DNA of 64,000 nucleotides from Paenibacillus sp. 19GGS1-52. GTDB lineage: Bacteria; Bacillota; Bacilli; Paenibacillales; Paenibacillaceae. Under the pieces are notes generated by a model, which saw only the letters and a list, made by a program, of their open reading frames with translations, made no database searches and was not told the DNA's origin. This document shows, in pieces, positions 35,816 to 44,197 of the stretch (the first letter of the stretch is position 1; each line of letters opens with the position of its first letter). Where the stretch lies: contig NZ_CP059724.1 of assembly GCF_022369515.1 (NCBI RefSeq), forward strand, positions 3,906,001-3,970,000, given 5' to 3'. The translations under genes and the position numbers were made by a program.

Positions 35816-36022
35816 ATGACCGTATCTTCACAAGTGAAGACCTGCGTCTCTTCATTAAAAAGCGCACAAGCCAGTCTTGAGCAATTTGCCATGGAAACTC
35901 AGAATCAAGATGCCAAAAACCTGTTCACCAATGCTGCTCAGCAAACGCAGCAAATTGTTCAACAGGTAGAGAGCCGGGTAACTGAATTGGAGAATGAAGA
36001 ACCCCAATATAAAGGGTTCTAA
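35816..36022 (+). CDS. DUF1657 small protein
   Basis: 68 residues, MTVSSQVKTCVSSLKSAQAS onward, a soluble helical hairpin rich in Gln, Ser and Glu. The family is found in spore formers, often beside DUF421 and spoVA genes; the biochemical role is unknown. A strong AAAGGAGG site precedes the ATG. It is divergent from the DUF421 gene whose tail it resembles, and ends at a perfect terminator. Confidence 0.88.
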   Translation: MTVSSQVKTCVSSLKSAQASLEQFAMETQNQDAKNLFTNAAQQTQQIVQQVESRVTELENEEPQYKGF

Positions 36023-36027
36023 ATAGA

Positions 36028-36072
36028 AAGAAAATGACCATCCAATTGCAATAATTGGATGGTCATTTTCTT
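36028..36072. terminator. Bidirectional terminator between DUF1657 and SASP genes
   Basis: AAGAAAATGACCATCCAATT pairs perfectly with AATTGGATGGTCATTTTCTT around a 5-nt loop, with A/T runs on both sides. Confidence 0.9.
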
Positions 36073-36107
36073 ATCCGTTTTTGATAAAACCGGCGTTGTC
36101 TGAGACC

Positions 36108-36398
36108 TCATTTAAGTTGGTTTCCCTTCGCTAATTGCTCTTGGGCAAGACGGACCATTTCCCGGACCATGGAGCCACCGATTCTGCCACCAACTTGGCC
36201 CACAGATTCCGTAGTCAGAGCACCATTGCCCTCTACCTGCAGAGGTATACCTAGTTCCTTAGCCACTTCATATTTCACATCGTTCGGTCGATTCTGATCA
36301 ACAGCATATCCTTCACGCTTCATTACATTTGCTTTGAAAGTCTGCATTTCCTGTTCCACCCCTGGCACCGCATATTTCCTATGTCTTCTTGCCATCAT
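36108..36398 (-). CDS. Alpha/beta-type small acid-soluble spore protein
   Basis: 96 residues. The C-terminal two thirds carry the SASP pattern: KYEVAKELGIPL (with the E-V-A typical of the GPR protease site), GALTTESVGQVGGRIGGSMV and MVRLAQEQLA. SASPs coat and protect spore DNA. It is longer than the usual 60-75 residues because of a basic N-terminal extension (MARRHRKYAVPGVEQEM). Start at either of two adjacent ATGs behind GGGAG. It indicates a sporulating organism. Confidence 0.92.
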   Translation of the reverse strand: MMARRHRKYAVPGVEQEMQTFKANVMKREGYAVDQNRPNDVKYEVAKELGIPLQVEGNGALTTESVGQVGGRIGGSMVREMVRLAQEQLAKGNQLK

Positions 36399-36501
36399 GA
36401 TGCACTCCCTTACTCTCTTTTCCCCTTAACATACCCTGGGATACTAACTTTCATCCCGCTAACTCCAAGCTAGTTTAAACCATTATAGATGCCTCACTCA
36501 A

Positions 36502-36867
36502 TCACTGGGAGAGTTGTTCTGTCTTGGCTGCCTCTGGCGAGTCGCTATGTCCGGGACCAAAGAAATTTAATACGACTACACCAATAACAATTAAAGCTAT
36601 ACCGATTAAGCTGCCAAGGGAGATTTTTTCTTTCCAGATCAGTACCGATATAATGACCGTGGCGACTGACCCTATTCCGGACCAGATAGCATAGGCTGTA
36701 TTTAGGGGGATTGATTTCAAAGTAATGGATAGAAAGAAAAATGAAAACAGAAAGCCAACAATAACCCCTACAGCCGGAAGAGGCCGTGTGAAGCCTTGCG
36801 AAGCTTTGAGCATGGAGGTGCCAAATAGTTCACCTGCAATGGAGAGCATTAAGTATAGATATGCCAT
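36502..36867 (-). CDS. Small multidrug resistance (SMR) efflux protein
   Basis: 121 residues with four helices and the essential Glu13 in SIAGELFGTSMLKAS, plus AYAIWSGIGSVATVIISVLI in helix 3. It belongs to the EmrE/QacC proton-drug antiporters (quaternary ammonium or guanidinium compounds). A short acidic tail (PGHSDSPEAAKTEQLSQ) extends beyond the usual end. The ATG overlaps the TetR stop by one base (TAATG) behind AAGGAGG, so it is translationally coupled to its repressor. Confidence 0.93.
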   Translation of the reverse strand: MAYLYLMLSIAGELFGTSMLKASQGFTRPLPAVGVIVGFLFSFFFLSITLKSIPLNTAYAIWSGIGSVATVIISVLIWKEKISLGSLIGIALIVIGVVVLNFFGPGHSDSPEAAKTEQLSQ

Positions 36868-37421
36868 TAGTTCCGTTCCTCCTTCGTCCAAGAAATCAAT
36901 TCGTTATAGACTTTGTTCCTCAGCTCTTGTTCCAGAGGTGCCAATCCGAACATCTCAGCAAACCACAAACCATCTGCGGCTAGTCTGGCAATCGTGGTGT
37001 GTACACTGTCCGTACCGTCATTTTCGATATGATTCTGCCAGATCTTATACTGCGCCTGCATGCCTTCGAGCAGCTTCGGATTGGCAAAAGCGGCAGCGAA
37101 TAAAGCAGAACTCATGGCCACTCCACAATCCAGCTCGTTAAAAGTAGCTTCCACATAGGCCCTGCTCCAAGCGCCTCGACTCTGCTGATCCTCCTCCGCC
37201 TTGCGCTGAATTTCTGCTCCATAACTCTCATTCAGCTTATCTACCATGCCTTTTATTAAAGCTTCTTTACTCGGAAAATGGTACAGCAGTCCTCCTTTGC
37301 TAATTCCGGCTTCCTTCGCTACGGCTTCCAGAGTCAGCTGAGCTACGCCATTCCTTTGTACAATACTGGAAGCTGCCTTAAGGATTATATCCTGTTTAGT
37401 AAAACTGTTGTCACCCTTCAT
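36867..37421 (-). CDS. TetR-family repressor of the SMR pump
   Basis: 184 residues: TetR helix-turn-helix (LTLEAVAKEAGISKGGLLYH, about 28-47, followed by FPSKEALI) and a TetR_C ligand domain. I start at 37421 (MKGDNSFTKQDIILK) behind GGAGACGG; the upstream ATG at 37445 lacks a ribosome binding site. It is first in a two-gene operon with the SMR pump, and its own promoter contains a palindromic operator, so autoregulation is very likely. Confidence 0.9.
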   Translation of the reverse strand: MKGDNSFTKQDIILKAASSIVQRNGVAQLTLEAVAKEAGISKGGLLYHFPSKEALIKGMVDKLNESYGAEIQRKAEEDQQSRGAWSRAYVEATFNELDCGVAMSSALFAAAFANPKLLEGMQAQYKIWQNHIENDGTDSVHTTIARLAADGLWFAEMFGLAPLEQELRNKVYNELISWTKEERN

Positions 37422-37454
37422 ACTAAGCCGTCTCCTTATTTGCATTCTAATTTC

Positions 37455-37483
37455 ACTATACCGTCTGGACGGTTTCTAGGCAA
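37455..37483 (-). promoter_or_regulatory. Promoter of the TetR-SMR operon with operator in its spacer
   Basis: On the minus strand TTGCCT (37478-37483), exactly 17 nt, TATAGT (37455-37460). The spacer contains the palindrome ACCGTC-CA-GACGGT (37460-37473). A bound repressor would block RNA polymerase directly. Confidence 0.7.
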
Positions 37484-37503
37484 TAATAATGAATCGATTT
37501 TAT

Positions 37504-37540
37504 CAAAAAAACCAGCTAACACATTGGAGTGTTAGCTGGT
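37504..37540 (-). terminator. Rho-independent terminator of the oxidoreductase operon
   Basis: ACCAGCTAACA pairs with TGTTAGCTGGT (37511-37540); seven T follow on the minus strand. Confidence 0.88.
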
Positions 37541-37565
37541 TTTGGATGAATGAAACAAAGATATA

Positions 37566-38615
37566 TCAACTTCCCGAGTTATTCATAAAATCGGCAAGTT
37601 CAATCTTCCTGCCTTGCTTAGCGCTTTCCAAGGCCCCGAGTACCATAGCCATACTATAGCGGTTATCGCGGCAATCCGTTTCTGCCGGACGTTGCTCAGC
37701 CAGTGACAGGAACATCTCATCCAGACATCCGTGATGGAACGTACTGTTCATCTCAACGGTCTGACCCTCGATCCGTTCATAATCGCGTATGAACTTGCCA
37801 GCTTGATCTCCAGCAGCAACCACCTCGGCATAAGGCATACCCAAGCCATCCCAAATGGCCGTACCCTTCTCTCCGGTAATCCGCCAGGAAGCTTCCCATG
37901 AAGTAGGTGCGCCTTCAGCACACCAAGAGCCTTGATAGCAGAATACAGAGCCGTCTGACATTTCAAAAATACAGATCGCAGCCGCATTCCCCTCATACCA
38001 TGAGCCTGGAGGATTAAATTCCTGACAGTAAACGGTTACAGGATTAGCTCCGCTAATGAAGCGAGCTTGATCAAAGGTATGGATAGCCATATCCAGCAGT
38101 AAAGGACTGTTCATAGCCTCACGGAAGCCTCCGAAATGCGGAGCCAGAAAAAAGTTAGCCCCGATATATCCCGTTCTGCCGATCGTGTCCGTCGTGATGA
38201 GATTTCGCAGGGAACGGATTCTTGGATCATATCGACGGTTTTGCATGACCGCATGCGTATTCCCGGTACGCTCTGCCAACGCTACGATCTGATTGCACTG
38301 TTCCATCGTTTCCGCTAGCGGTTTCTCCCCAAACACATCACAGCCTAGCTCTAAGGCAGTCGTGGCAATTGTGAAATGGCTTCCGGGAATGGTCACATCA
38401 AATACGAGATTGGCAGCGGTTTCCTGAATTGCCTGCTTGAGATCCGTAAATTTCAAACAGGAAAGCCCATGCTTCTCGGCCATAACCGCTGCTGACTCCA
38501 GCCTAATATCGACCAGTGCTACGATTTCAATATCCTGGCGCTTCAGCGCGTAATCAACCCATTCATTCGCCATTCCGCCACAACCAGCAATAGCTACACG
38601 GTATTGTGCTGTCAT
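37566..38615 (-). CDS. Gfo/Idh/MocA-family oxidoreductase
   Basis: 349 residues. N-terminal Rossmann fold (VAIAGCGGMANEWVDYA), the family's EKP motif (VFGEKPLAETMEQ), and a C-terminal alpha/beta domain with the catalytic region DMAIHTFDQARF. It would oxidise or reduce a sugar or cyclitol with NAD(P). It follows the isomerase gene by 22 bp and shares its operon. Confidence 0.9.
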   Translation of the reverse strand: MTAQYRVAIAGCGGMANEWVDYALKRQDIEIVALVDIRLESAAVMAEKHGLSCLKFTDLKQAIQETAANLVFDVTIPGSHFTIATTALELGCDVFGEKPLAETMEQCNQIVALAERTGNTHAVMQNRRYDPRIRSLRNLITTDTIGRTGYIGANFFLAPHFGGFREAMNSPLLLDMAIHTFDQARFISGANPVTVYCQEFNPPGSWYEGNAAAICIFEMSDGSVFCYQGSWCAEGAPTSWEASWRITGEKGTAIWDGLGMPYAEVVAAGDQAGKFIRDYERIEGQTVEMNSTFHHGCLDEMFLSLAEQRPAETDCRDNRYSMAMVLGALESAKQGRKIELADFMNNSGS

Positions 38616-38637
38616 CTTGCTCCCCCTCCCTTAAGCC

Positions 38638-39525
38638 TTAAGCCGGATTCGGCACGAAGCTGCCACCACGGCATTGCTTCAAATAATTCAGCGCATGAAC
38701 TTGTCCGGTCATCTCCAGCTCATCCCGATAGACGGGGTCATGCCAGCCTTCGATATCAATGGTGCCCTTATAACCTGCCTGACGTAAAATTGTAATTACA
38801 TCTGACCAGTTCGTATCTCCAAACCCTGGTGTCCGGTGCCACACATACGGCTTCGGACCATGGATACCGTATTCTTTTATAATATCCCAAGCTATAGTGG
38901 CATCTTTGCCATGGACATGGAACACTTTATCCATCCATTTGCGCAGCTGTGGGATCGGATCAATCAGCGCGACCATCTGATGGCAAGGTTCCCACTCCAG
39001 GCCGAGGTTTTCGGCCGGTACGGCGTTGAACATTTTTTCCCAAGCCATTGGATTGTGGGCAATATTCCAGTCTCCGGTTTGCCAGTTTCCGTCCATAGAG
39101 CAATTCTCAAAGGCGATGCGCAGTCCGCGATCCGCGGCTCTTTTGGTCAACTCACCAAATACCTCAGTAAACTTTGGAATTGACTCATCGATAGATACAC
39201 CAGGAATCCGACCGGTAAAGCCTGACACCATATCTGTCCCAAATAAATGGGCATGATCAATCAACTGCTCCCAGCTAGCTAGCGTATCCGAGTTGTCACC
39301 TGTATTCGTGAGTGGATTGCCGAAGATACCGACAGAAGAAATAATAAAATCATGTTCTGCAGCCAATTCCGAGACACGTTTAGCCGTTTCAACTAAGTCT
39401 GTCTTCCCTGTAGTCTGCCAGAAAGTTAAGCTAAATGATTCAAAACCATGACCTATGATCTGCGGGATAACTCTGACTGCATCCCCGCCCCCTACTAATG
39501 TACCTATGCGCAATGTATCCTTCAT
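38638..39525 (-). CDS. Sugar phosphate isomerase/epimerase-like TIM barrel protein
   Basis: 295 residues of the AP-endonuclease-2/xylose-isomerase-like superfamily. Metal ligands are suggested by IAFENCSMDGNW, LEWEPCHQMV, FHVHGKDA and TIDIEGWHDPVY. Members act as sugar epimerases, inosose dehydratases, or hydratases/lyases for 3-keto sugars. It is the first gene of the operon and is divergent from an AraC gene. The partnership with a Gfo/Idh/MocA dehydrogenase suggests sugar oxidation followed by isomerisation or cleavage. Confidence 0.85.
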   Translation of the reverse strand: MKDTLRIGTLVGGGDAVRVIPQIIGHGFESFSLTFWQTTGKTDLVETAKRVSELAAEHDFIISSVGIFGNPLTNTGDNSDTLASWEQLIDHAHLFGTDMVSGFTGRIPGVSIDESIPKFTEVFGELTKRAADRGLRIAFENCSMDGNWQTGDWNIAHNPMAWEKMFNAVPAENLGLEWEPCHQMVALIDPIPQLRKWMDKVFHVHGKDATIAWDIIKEYGIHGPKPYVWHRTPGFGDTNWSDVITILRQAGYKGTIDIEGWHDPVYRDELEMTGQVHALNYLKQCRGGSFVPNPA

Positions 39526-39630
39526 CTTGTGACCACTCCAATATTGGTTTATATTAAGTTCAGCTACCTAAGTATATTCGTCATTTCTAGTCAAATCTCT
39601 TCTTATCTTGTGTAGTTATAGCTGAATCTT

Positions 39631-40533
39631 GTGGGAGTTGAAACCGTCGTGACTTATCCGAAAGAGCTTAAAGAATATCCTCAGCTGGAGGAGAAAACGT
39701 ATCCGTTTCGCCTGTTTTTTAATGATTGCAAGAAGGTAAAGGCCGCCCAGAACATCCTATTTCTACACTGGCATGAGCACTTCGAGATTATACTCATGCA
39801 GCAGGGCAGCGCAATATTCCATGTGGACAGTCAACCGTATGAGGCAAATCCCGGAGACGTGATCTTCGTGCCTTCGGGCGGATTGCATGTTGGATATAGT
39901 CTGTGGGACGAGCATGTTCGTTACGTATCTATCGTGTTCAATGCCTCCTTGTTCAAGGATTGGAATCAAGATCCGCAGCATGAACAATTCGTTGCACCCT
40001 ATCTAGACAACCGTTATCAGTTCCCGGTCAAGCCTGCAGAACAAGTACCCGCGTGCTCCGCCTATTTTTCACTCCTGTACACTATGATAGAGGAAGTACA
40101 TACCAAAGGTCCGGCCTTCCAGCTGGTGATCAAAAATCAACTACATCTACTCTTCACGCTGATGTCTAGAACCTTTTTGCCGCAGCAGTTATCTACTCGA
40201 GCTAATGAACGCCAATCGTTCAATCGCGAACGTTTCAAGCCACTGCTGGAATATCTAGATGGGCATTTTGAAGATAAAATGACGATCGACAACGCTGCGA
40301 AATCCGTCAATCTTAATCCGTACCACTTCTGCAAAACCTTCAAAAAGCTAACTGGACGAACCTTCATAGATTATGTGAACCTGTGCCGGGTAAATGAAGC
40401 CGAGCGGCTGCTGCTAGAAACTGACTTTACCGTGACAGAAATTGCCGGCAGAGTGGGCTGCGATAATCCCAACTACTTCACCAAGCTGTTCAAGCAATAT
40501 AAAGGGCGGACCCCCTCTAGTTTACGTAAATAA
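39631..40533 (+). CDS. AraC-family regulator
   Basis: 300 residues: cupin domain (LFLHWHEHFEIILMQQGSAI; then YEANPGDVIFVPSGGLH) and C-terminal AraC DNA-binding domain (AAKSVNLNPYHFCKTFKKLT; then EIAGRVGCDNPNYFTKLFKQ). Start is a GTG at 39631, or the GTG at 39649, which has GGGAG 12 nt upstream. It is divergent from the isomerase-oxidoreductase operon, 105 bp apart, and probably controls it. Confidence 0.88.
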   Translation: MGVETVVTYPKELKEYPQLEEKTYPFRLFFNDCKKVKAAQNILFLHWHEHFEIILMQQGSAIFHVDSQPYEANPGDVIFVPSGGLHVGYSLWDEHVRYVSIVFNASLFKDWNQDPQHEQFVAPYLDNRYQFPVKPAEQVPACSAYFSLLYTMIEEVHTKGPAFQLVIKNQLHLLFTLMSRTFLPQQLSTRANERQSFNRERFKPLLEYLDGHFEDKMTIDNAAKSVNLNPYHFCKTFKKLTGRTFIDYVNLCRVNEAERLLLETDFTVTEIAGRVGCDNPNYFTKLFKQYKGRTPSSLRK

Positions 40534-40768
40534 CTGGTAAATCCAAGTGAGAAAAACCTTAAGCCGTTACTCACAAGTGAATGGAGGCGAAATCATCGCG
40601 ATTTCCTCCGTGTACTTACACTCCCAACAGACAGCGTAGACTGCCACTATGTTCTCTAGACGGTCCTTAAGCTTCATGCACTCGTCTTTATTGTGAGAGG
40701 AGTCGAGAGGGATGGACCTATGAGATATAGGAGAAATAATGGACTGGGCGCAGCAGATTTCGGCTAAA

Positions 40769-40941
40769 TGTTGTATTTTTTGCAACATACCTCTCGAAAA
40801 TAGCCGCTTATTATTAAATTCTTGTATGGAATACAACAATTTGATTCATAACAGACACTACAGTTAGTGAATGTTGTATTTCATCCAACAATTCCTAGTT
40901 GCAGAATAGATATAACAAATATTGTTGTATTTTATACATCA
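40769..40941. repeat. Four TGTTGTA-type palindromes at about 50-bp spacing
   Basis: Copies: TGTTGTATTTTTTGCAACA (40769-40787), TTGTATGGAATACAACAA (40822-40839, opposite orientation), TGTTGTATTTCATCCAACA (40872-40890) and TTGTTGTATTTTATACATC (40922-40940). Each is an imperfect inverted repeat with TGTTG or TTGTA arms. First positions are 53, 50 and 50 bp apart, close to five helical turns. The intervening bases are not conserved. Confidence 0.6.
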
Positions 40942-41103
40942 TTTTCACTGGAGAGCTAGTGGTTGAGAGCATCAACTTCCTTATCGAGAATAGAGAATTC
41001 CCCTCTATTCTCTATTTCTTCCAGCGGAAATGGCTTATGCGTATTTTAACTTTTTAGGAGATGCACTTCAATCTCCGAAAATCATATTAATTCTTATCTT
41101 TCG

Positions 41104-41140
41104 AAAAAAAAGGACACCAGTAGATGCTCTACTAGAGTCC
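41104..41140 (-). terminator. Rho-independent terminator of the LacI/ThuA operon
   Basis: GGACACCAGTAGA pairs with TCTACTAGAGTCC (41112-41140, two mismatches); eight T follow on the minus strand. Confidence 0.85.
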
Positions 41141-41154
41141 GTTTCCAGCATTTA

Positions 41155-42258
41155 TTAATCCAATGTATATGGCTGTAGTCCTAACGGAAGTGCAGCCGGA
41201 CGTTCGCAGGTGCTCTCCATCTCATAGAAACTACGAGAATCGGAAGAATCATGAAAGGCCCACATCGCTTCCAGCACATGATAAGCAAGCTCACCGCTGG
41301 CGCGGTGTTTGCGTCCAGTACGAATGGCATAAGCCATATCGGCGGGTCCAATGCCTCGCGTGTTCTGGTCGTAACCAGGCACCAGCGGCTGCTCTGTCCA
41401 GTCTTGTTCACCGACGCGCCGGTATTTCACAGGTCCGCCAAAGGTGTTCGGATCGGGAACTTGAATCGTTCCTTCAGTCCCGTAAATTTCTATTGGTGGC
41501 AAATCGCTGCCCCCAAAGATATCAAAGCTGGTGATCAGCGTTGCAATCGCCCCGCTGTGGAATTGCAGTGTTCCGGCAACGTGGGTCGGGATATCAACCG
41601 GAATCTTTTGCCCAGACTTCTTCTCGCTCGTAATCGTTCGCTCTTGCAGCGCTTTGCCGGTCATGCCAGCTACCGTATGAATAGGACCCAGCAGTTGCAC
41701 CAGCGCCGTCAAATAATAGGGGCCCATATCGAACATCGGTCCACCACCTGCAGCATAGTAGAATTCCGGATCAGGATGCCAATGCTCATGACCGCGTCCC
41801 AGCATAAATGAGGTTGCGGCAACTGGTCGGCCAATTACACCTTCATCAATCAGCTTCAGTACCGTCTGAATACCTGCACCTAGAAAGGTTTCCGGTGCAC
41901 TGCCCACAAGCAGACCCTTTTCCTTGGCCACTGCGAGTACTTTGCGACCTTCTTCTCTAGTCACAGCTAACGGCTTCTCTACATATACATGCTTGCCAGC
42001 TTCCAGTGCACGCAGGGTAACCTCGGCATGTGCTGCAGGAATCGTTAAATTGATCACAATCTCGATCTCAGGATCATTTAATAATTGCTCTGTAGTATAA
42101 ACGCGCGGAATATGGTATATATCGGCCTGCTCCTGTGCTCTCGTCAAATCCATGTCTGCACAAGCGATAAGCTCCAGAACTGCGAACTTCTGACAGTTCT
42201 CCATATAGATACTGCTGATCTTACCACAGCCAATGATGCCGACTTTTACTTTGTCCAT
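41155..42258 (-). CDS. Gfo/Idh/MocA-family oxidoreductase (ThuB-like position)
   Basis: 367 residues: Rossmann VGIIGCGKISSIYMENCQKF, the EKP motif (VYVEKPLAVTREEG) and a C-terminal domain with GGGPMFDMGPYYLTAL. It is probably a sugar 3-dehydrogenase or a related enzyme. It is the last gene of the LacI-oxidoreductase-ThuA-oxidoreductase operon, 21 bp behind the ThuA gene. Confidence 0.9.
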   Translation of the reverse strand: MDKVKVGIIGCGKISSIYMENCQKFAVLELIACADMDLTRAQEQADIYHIPRVYTTEQLLNDPEIEIVINLTIPAAHAEVTLRALEAGKHVYVEKPLAVTREEGRKVLAVAKEKGLLVGSAPETFLGAGIQTVLKLIDEGVIGRPVAATSFMLGRGHEHWHPDPEFYYAAGGGPMFDMGPYYLTALVQLLGPIHTVAGMTGKALQERTITSEKKSGQKIPVDIPTHVAGTLQFHSGAIATLITSFDIFGGSDLPPIEIYGTEGTIQVPDPNTFGGPVKYRRVGEQDWTEQPLVPGYDQNTRGIGPADMAYAIRTGRKHRASGELAYHVLEAMWAFHDSSDSRSFYEMESTCERPAALPLGLQPYTLD

Positions 42259-42279
42259 TGATTGATCGCTCCCAACAAT

Positions 42280-43011
42280 TTATTGACTGTCTGCCATACC
42301 GCTATAACTATTACCAATCTTCGCAACATCCGTTTGACTCAACGCAGCATTCTGTTTACCTTCTGCAGCCCAGAGCAGTCCTCTGCGCATCATTTCCTTC
42401 ACCTGGGGCTGCTCAACAATGTCAGCATGATGACCTAATGAATTGTAATATACTCGGCCCAATCCCCAGCGTTTGGTCCAGGCTACAGGCATATCTACTG
42501 CTTTGTTGAGCGAATGAGGTCCGTCTACTACAGGGAAACGGGTGGTTGCAAGCACTTCTACCGCAGGATCAACATGCAGATAATATTGCTCAGACGAAAC
42601 ATTGAAATCCTCCATGCCTGCTACCAGCGGACTGGAGCTCTGAGGAAATTGTATCGCGTAGTTCACTCCATCATTGCCAGGATGTGCTACCCATTGTCCG
42701 CCCGTCATAAACTGCCAATCCGTATTCTTACGGAATGAATCACACATCCCGCCATGACAACCCGCAAGTCCGGTACCATTCTGCACAGCAGTGGATACGT
42801 TATCAACAAATTGCTGGGAAATTTCTCCCATCGTCCAGACGGGAACAATTAGATCCAGACCGAGCAGCTTGTCAGCATCTGCAAAAGCCTCCAGCGTATT
42901 GGATACCTCAACTTCAAACTGCTCTTCCCGCAACAGCTCAGCGAATACTCCGGCGACCTGCTCCGGTTCATGTCCGTCCCAACCGCCCCATACGATCAAT
43001 GCTTTTCTCAT
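42280..43011 (-). CDS. ThuA-family protein
   Basis: 243 residues of the ThuA/trehalose-utilisation family, which has a class-I glutamine-amidotransferase-like fold. Visible: KALIVWGGWDGHEPEQVAG, GTGLAGCHGGMCDSF, and FVSSEQYYLHVDP-like VSSEQYYLHVDPAVEVL. ThuA works with the Gfo/Idh/MocA enzyme ThuB in oxidising trehalose or related disaccharides to 3-keto forms. I start at 43011 behind AAGGAG. Both neighbours are Gfo/Idh/MocA genes, which fits this role. Confidence 0.88.
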   Translation of the reverse strand: MRKALIVWGGWDGHEPEQVAGVFAELLREEQFEVEVSNTLEAFADADKLLGLDLIVPVWTMGEISQQFVDNVSTAVQNGTGLAGCHGGMCDSFRKNTDWQFMTGGQWVAHPGNDGVNYAIQFPQSSSPLVAGMEDFNVSSEQYYLHVDPAVEVLATTRFPVVDGPHSLNKAVDMPVAWTKRWGLGRVYYNSLGHHADIVEQPQVKEMMRRGLLWAAEGKQNAALSQTDVAKIGNSYSGMADSQ

Positions 43012-43036
43012 GTTCAACACTCCTTCTATTTGATGT

Positions 43037-44197
43037 TTACATCTCGGACAATTCAACCCAGCGCCGTTCATCAATTGAACGTTCTACGGCTTCCAGCACA
43101 GCTTGGCACTTCACGCCGTCATGGAAATTTGGCACCGGCTGGCGCCCTTCCTCAATCGCTGATGATAGCTCCAGCATTTCGTGAATAAATGTATGCTCGA
43201 AACCAATCGTATGACCTGGCGGCCACCACGCTTCTGCATATTCATGTGCAGGATCAGTAGCGAGCACCCGGCGAAAGCCCTGTACATCCTCAGCATCAGA
43301 GGTGAGATAAACCTCCAGTTCATTCATCCGTTCGAAATCGAATTTCACACTGCCAAGACTGCCGTTAATCTCAAAAGAATTCGTAGAGCGATGACCGGCA
43401 GCAAACCGTGTAGCCTCAAAGCTACCGATGGTACCGTTTACAAAACGGGCCAAGAACAGTGTGGCATCATCTACAGTGACGGCTCCCTTAGGAGCATTTG
43501 TATCGCCTTTGGCACTTAATCCAGTCATTTCAGTAGCGAGCGGACGCTCTTTGATGAAGGTTTCACTCATCCCAATGACTTCCTGCACATCACCCACCAA
43601 GAAATGAGCTAGATCAATTAGATGAGCACCAAGATCTCCGTGCGAGCCTGAACCGGCAATTTCCTTTTGCAATCTCCACACTAATGGAAAATTGGGGTCC
43701 AATATCCAATCCTGCAAAAAGCAGGCGCGAAAATGATAGATCTTGCCAAGTCGTCCACTCTCCACCAGCTTCTTCGCCAGCCTGACAGCTGGAGAGAACC
43801 TGTAGTTGAAGCCGACCATATGAGCGACACCAGCTTCTTCTGCAGCCTGCAGCATTTCACGGGAATCGGCCAAGTTCAACGCTAATGGCTTCTCGCAGAA
43901 AATATGCTTGCCAGCCTTCACGGCAGCCAACGCTATTTCTTTATGTGCATTGCTTGGCGCATTAATATCAATAAGATCAATATCCGCGCGGGAGATCAAA
44001 TCCTTCCAATCTGTTACACTTTCAGCCCAGCCAAACTGCTCTCTTGCCTTGTCCAAGTCCTCGGCATTACGTCCACAAATCACGGACATTTCCGGTTTCA
44101 AAGCCTTTGGGAAGAACATGGGCAGACTTCGGTAGGCATTGCTATGAGCTTTGCCCATAAATTTGTAACCAATCATTCCAATGCGCAGCTGTTTCAT
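43037..44197 (-). CDS. Gfo/Idh/MocA-family oxidoreductase
   Basis: 386 residues. Rossmann IGMIGYKFMGKAHSNAYRSL, the EKP motif IFCEKPLALNLADS, and the catalytic-side GSGSHGDLGAHLIDLAHFLV. It is similar to inositol/scyllo-inosose or glycoside dehydrogenases. The ATG directly follows the LacI stop without a gap and sits behind GAGGAGG. Confidence 0.92.
   Translation of the reverse strand: MKQLRIGMIGYKFMGKAHSNAYRSLPMFFPKALKPEMSVICGRNAEDLDKAREQFGWAESVTDWKDLISRADIDLIDINAPSNAHKEIALAAVKAGKHIFCEKPLALNLADSREMLQAAEEAGVAHMVGFNYRFSPAVRLAKKLVESGRLGKIYHFRACFLQDWILDPNFPLVWRLQKEIAGSGSHGDLGAHLIDLAHFLVGDVQEVIGMSETFIKERPLATEMTGLSAKGDTNAPKGAVTVDDATLFLARFVNGTIGSFEATRFAAGHRSTNSFEINGSLGSVKFDFERMNELEVYLTSDAEDVQGFRRVLATDPAHEYAEAWWPPGHTIGFEHTFIHEMLELSSAIEEGRQPVPNFHDGVKCQAVLEAVERSIDERRWVELSEM

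Larger units (their letters stand above)
40534..41154. other. 620-bp gene-free region with palindromes and hairpins
   Basis: Contains no supported gene. A 90-codon frame on the minus strand (40839-40567) has no ribosome binding site and crosses inverted repeats. What it holds: a GGAGG/CCTCC hairpin near 40583, the four-copy palindrome array 40769-40941, a perfect hairpin GAGAATAGAG/CTCTATTCTC at 40986-41012, and the terminator at 41104-41140. Confidence 0.6.

Noticed and set aside
40567..40839. Minus-strand frame of 90 codons in the gene-free region
   Set aside because: No ribosome binding site; it crosses a GGAGG/CCTCC hairpin and two of the TGTTGTA palindromes, so coding is unlikely.
40769..40941. 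CRISPR-like array
   Set aside because: The repeats are short, diverged, and appear in both orientations; no cas gene is nearby.
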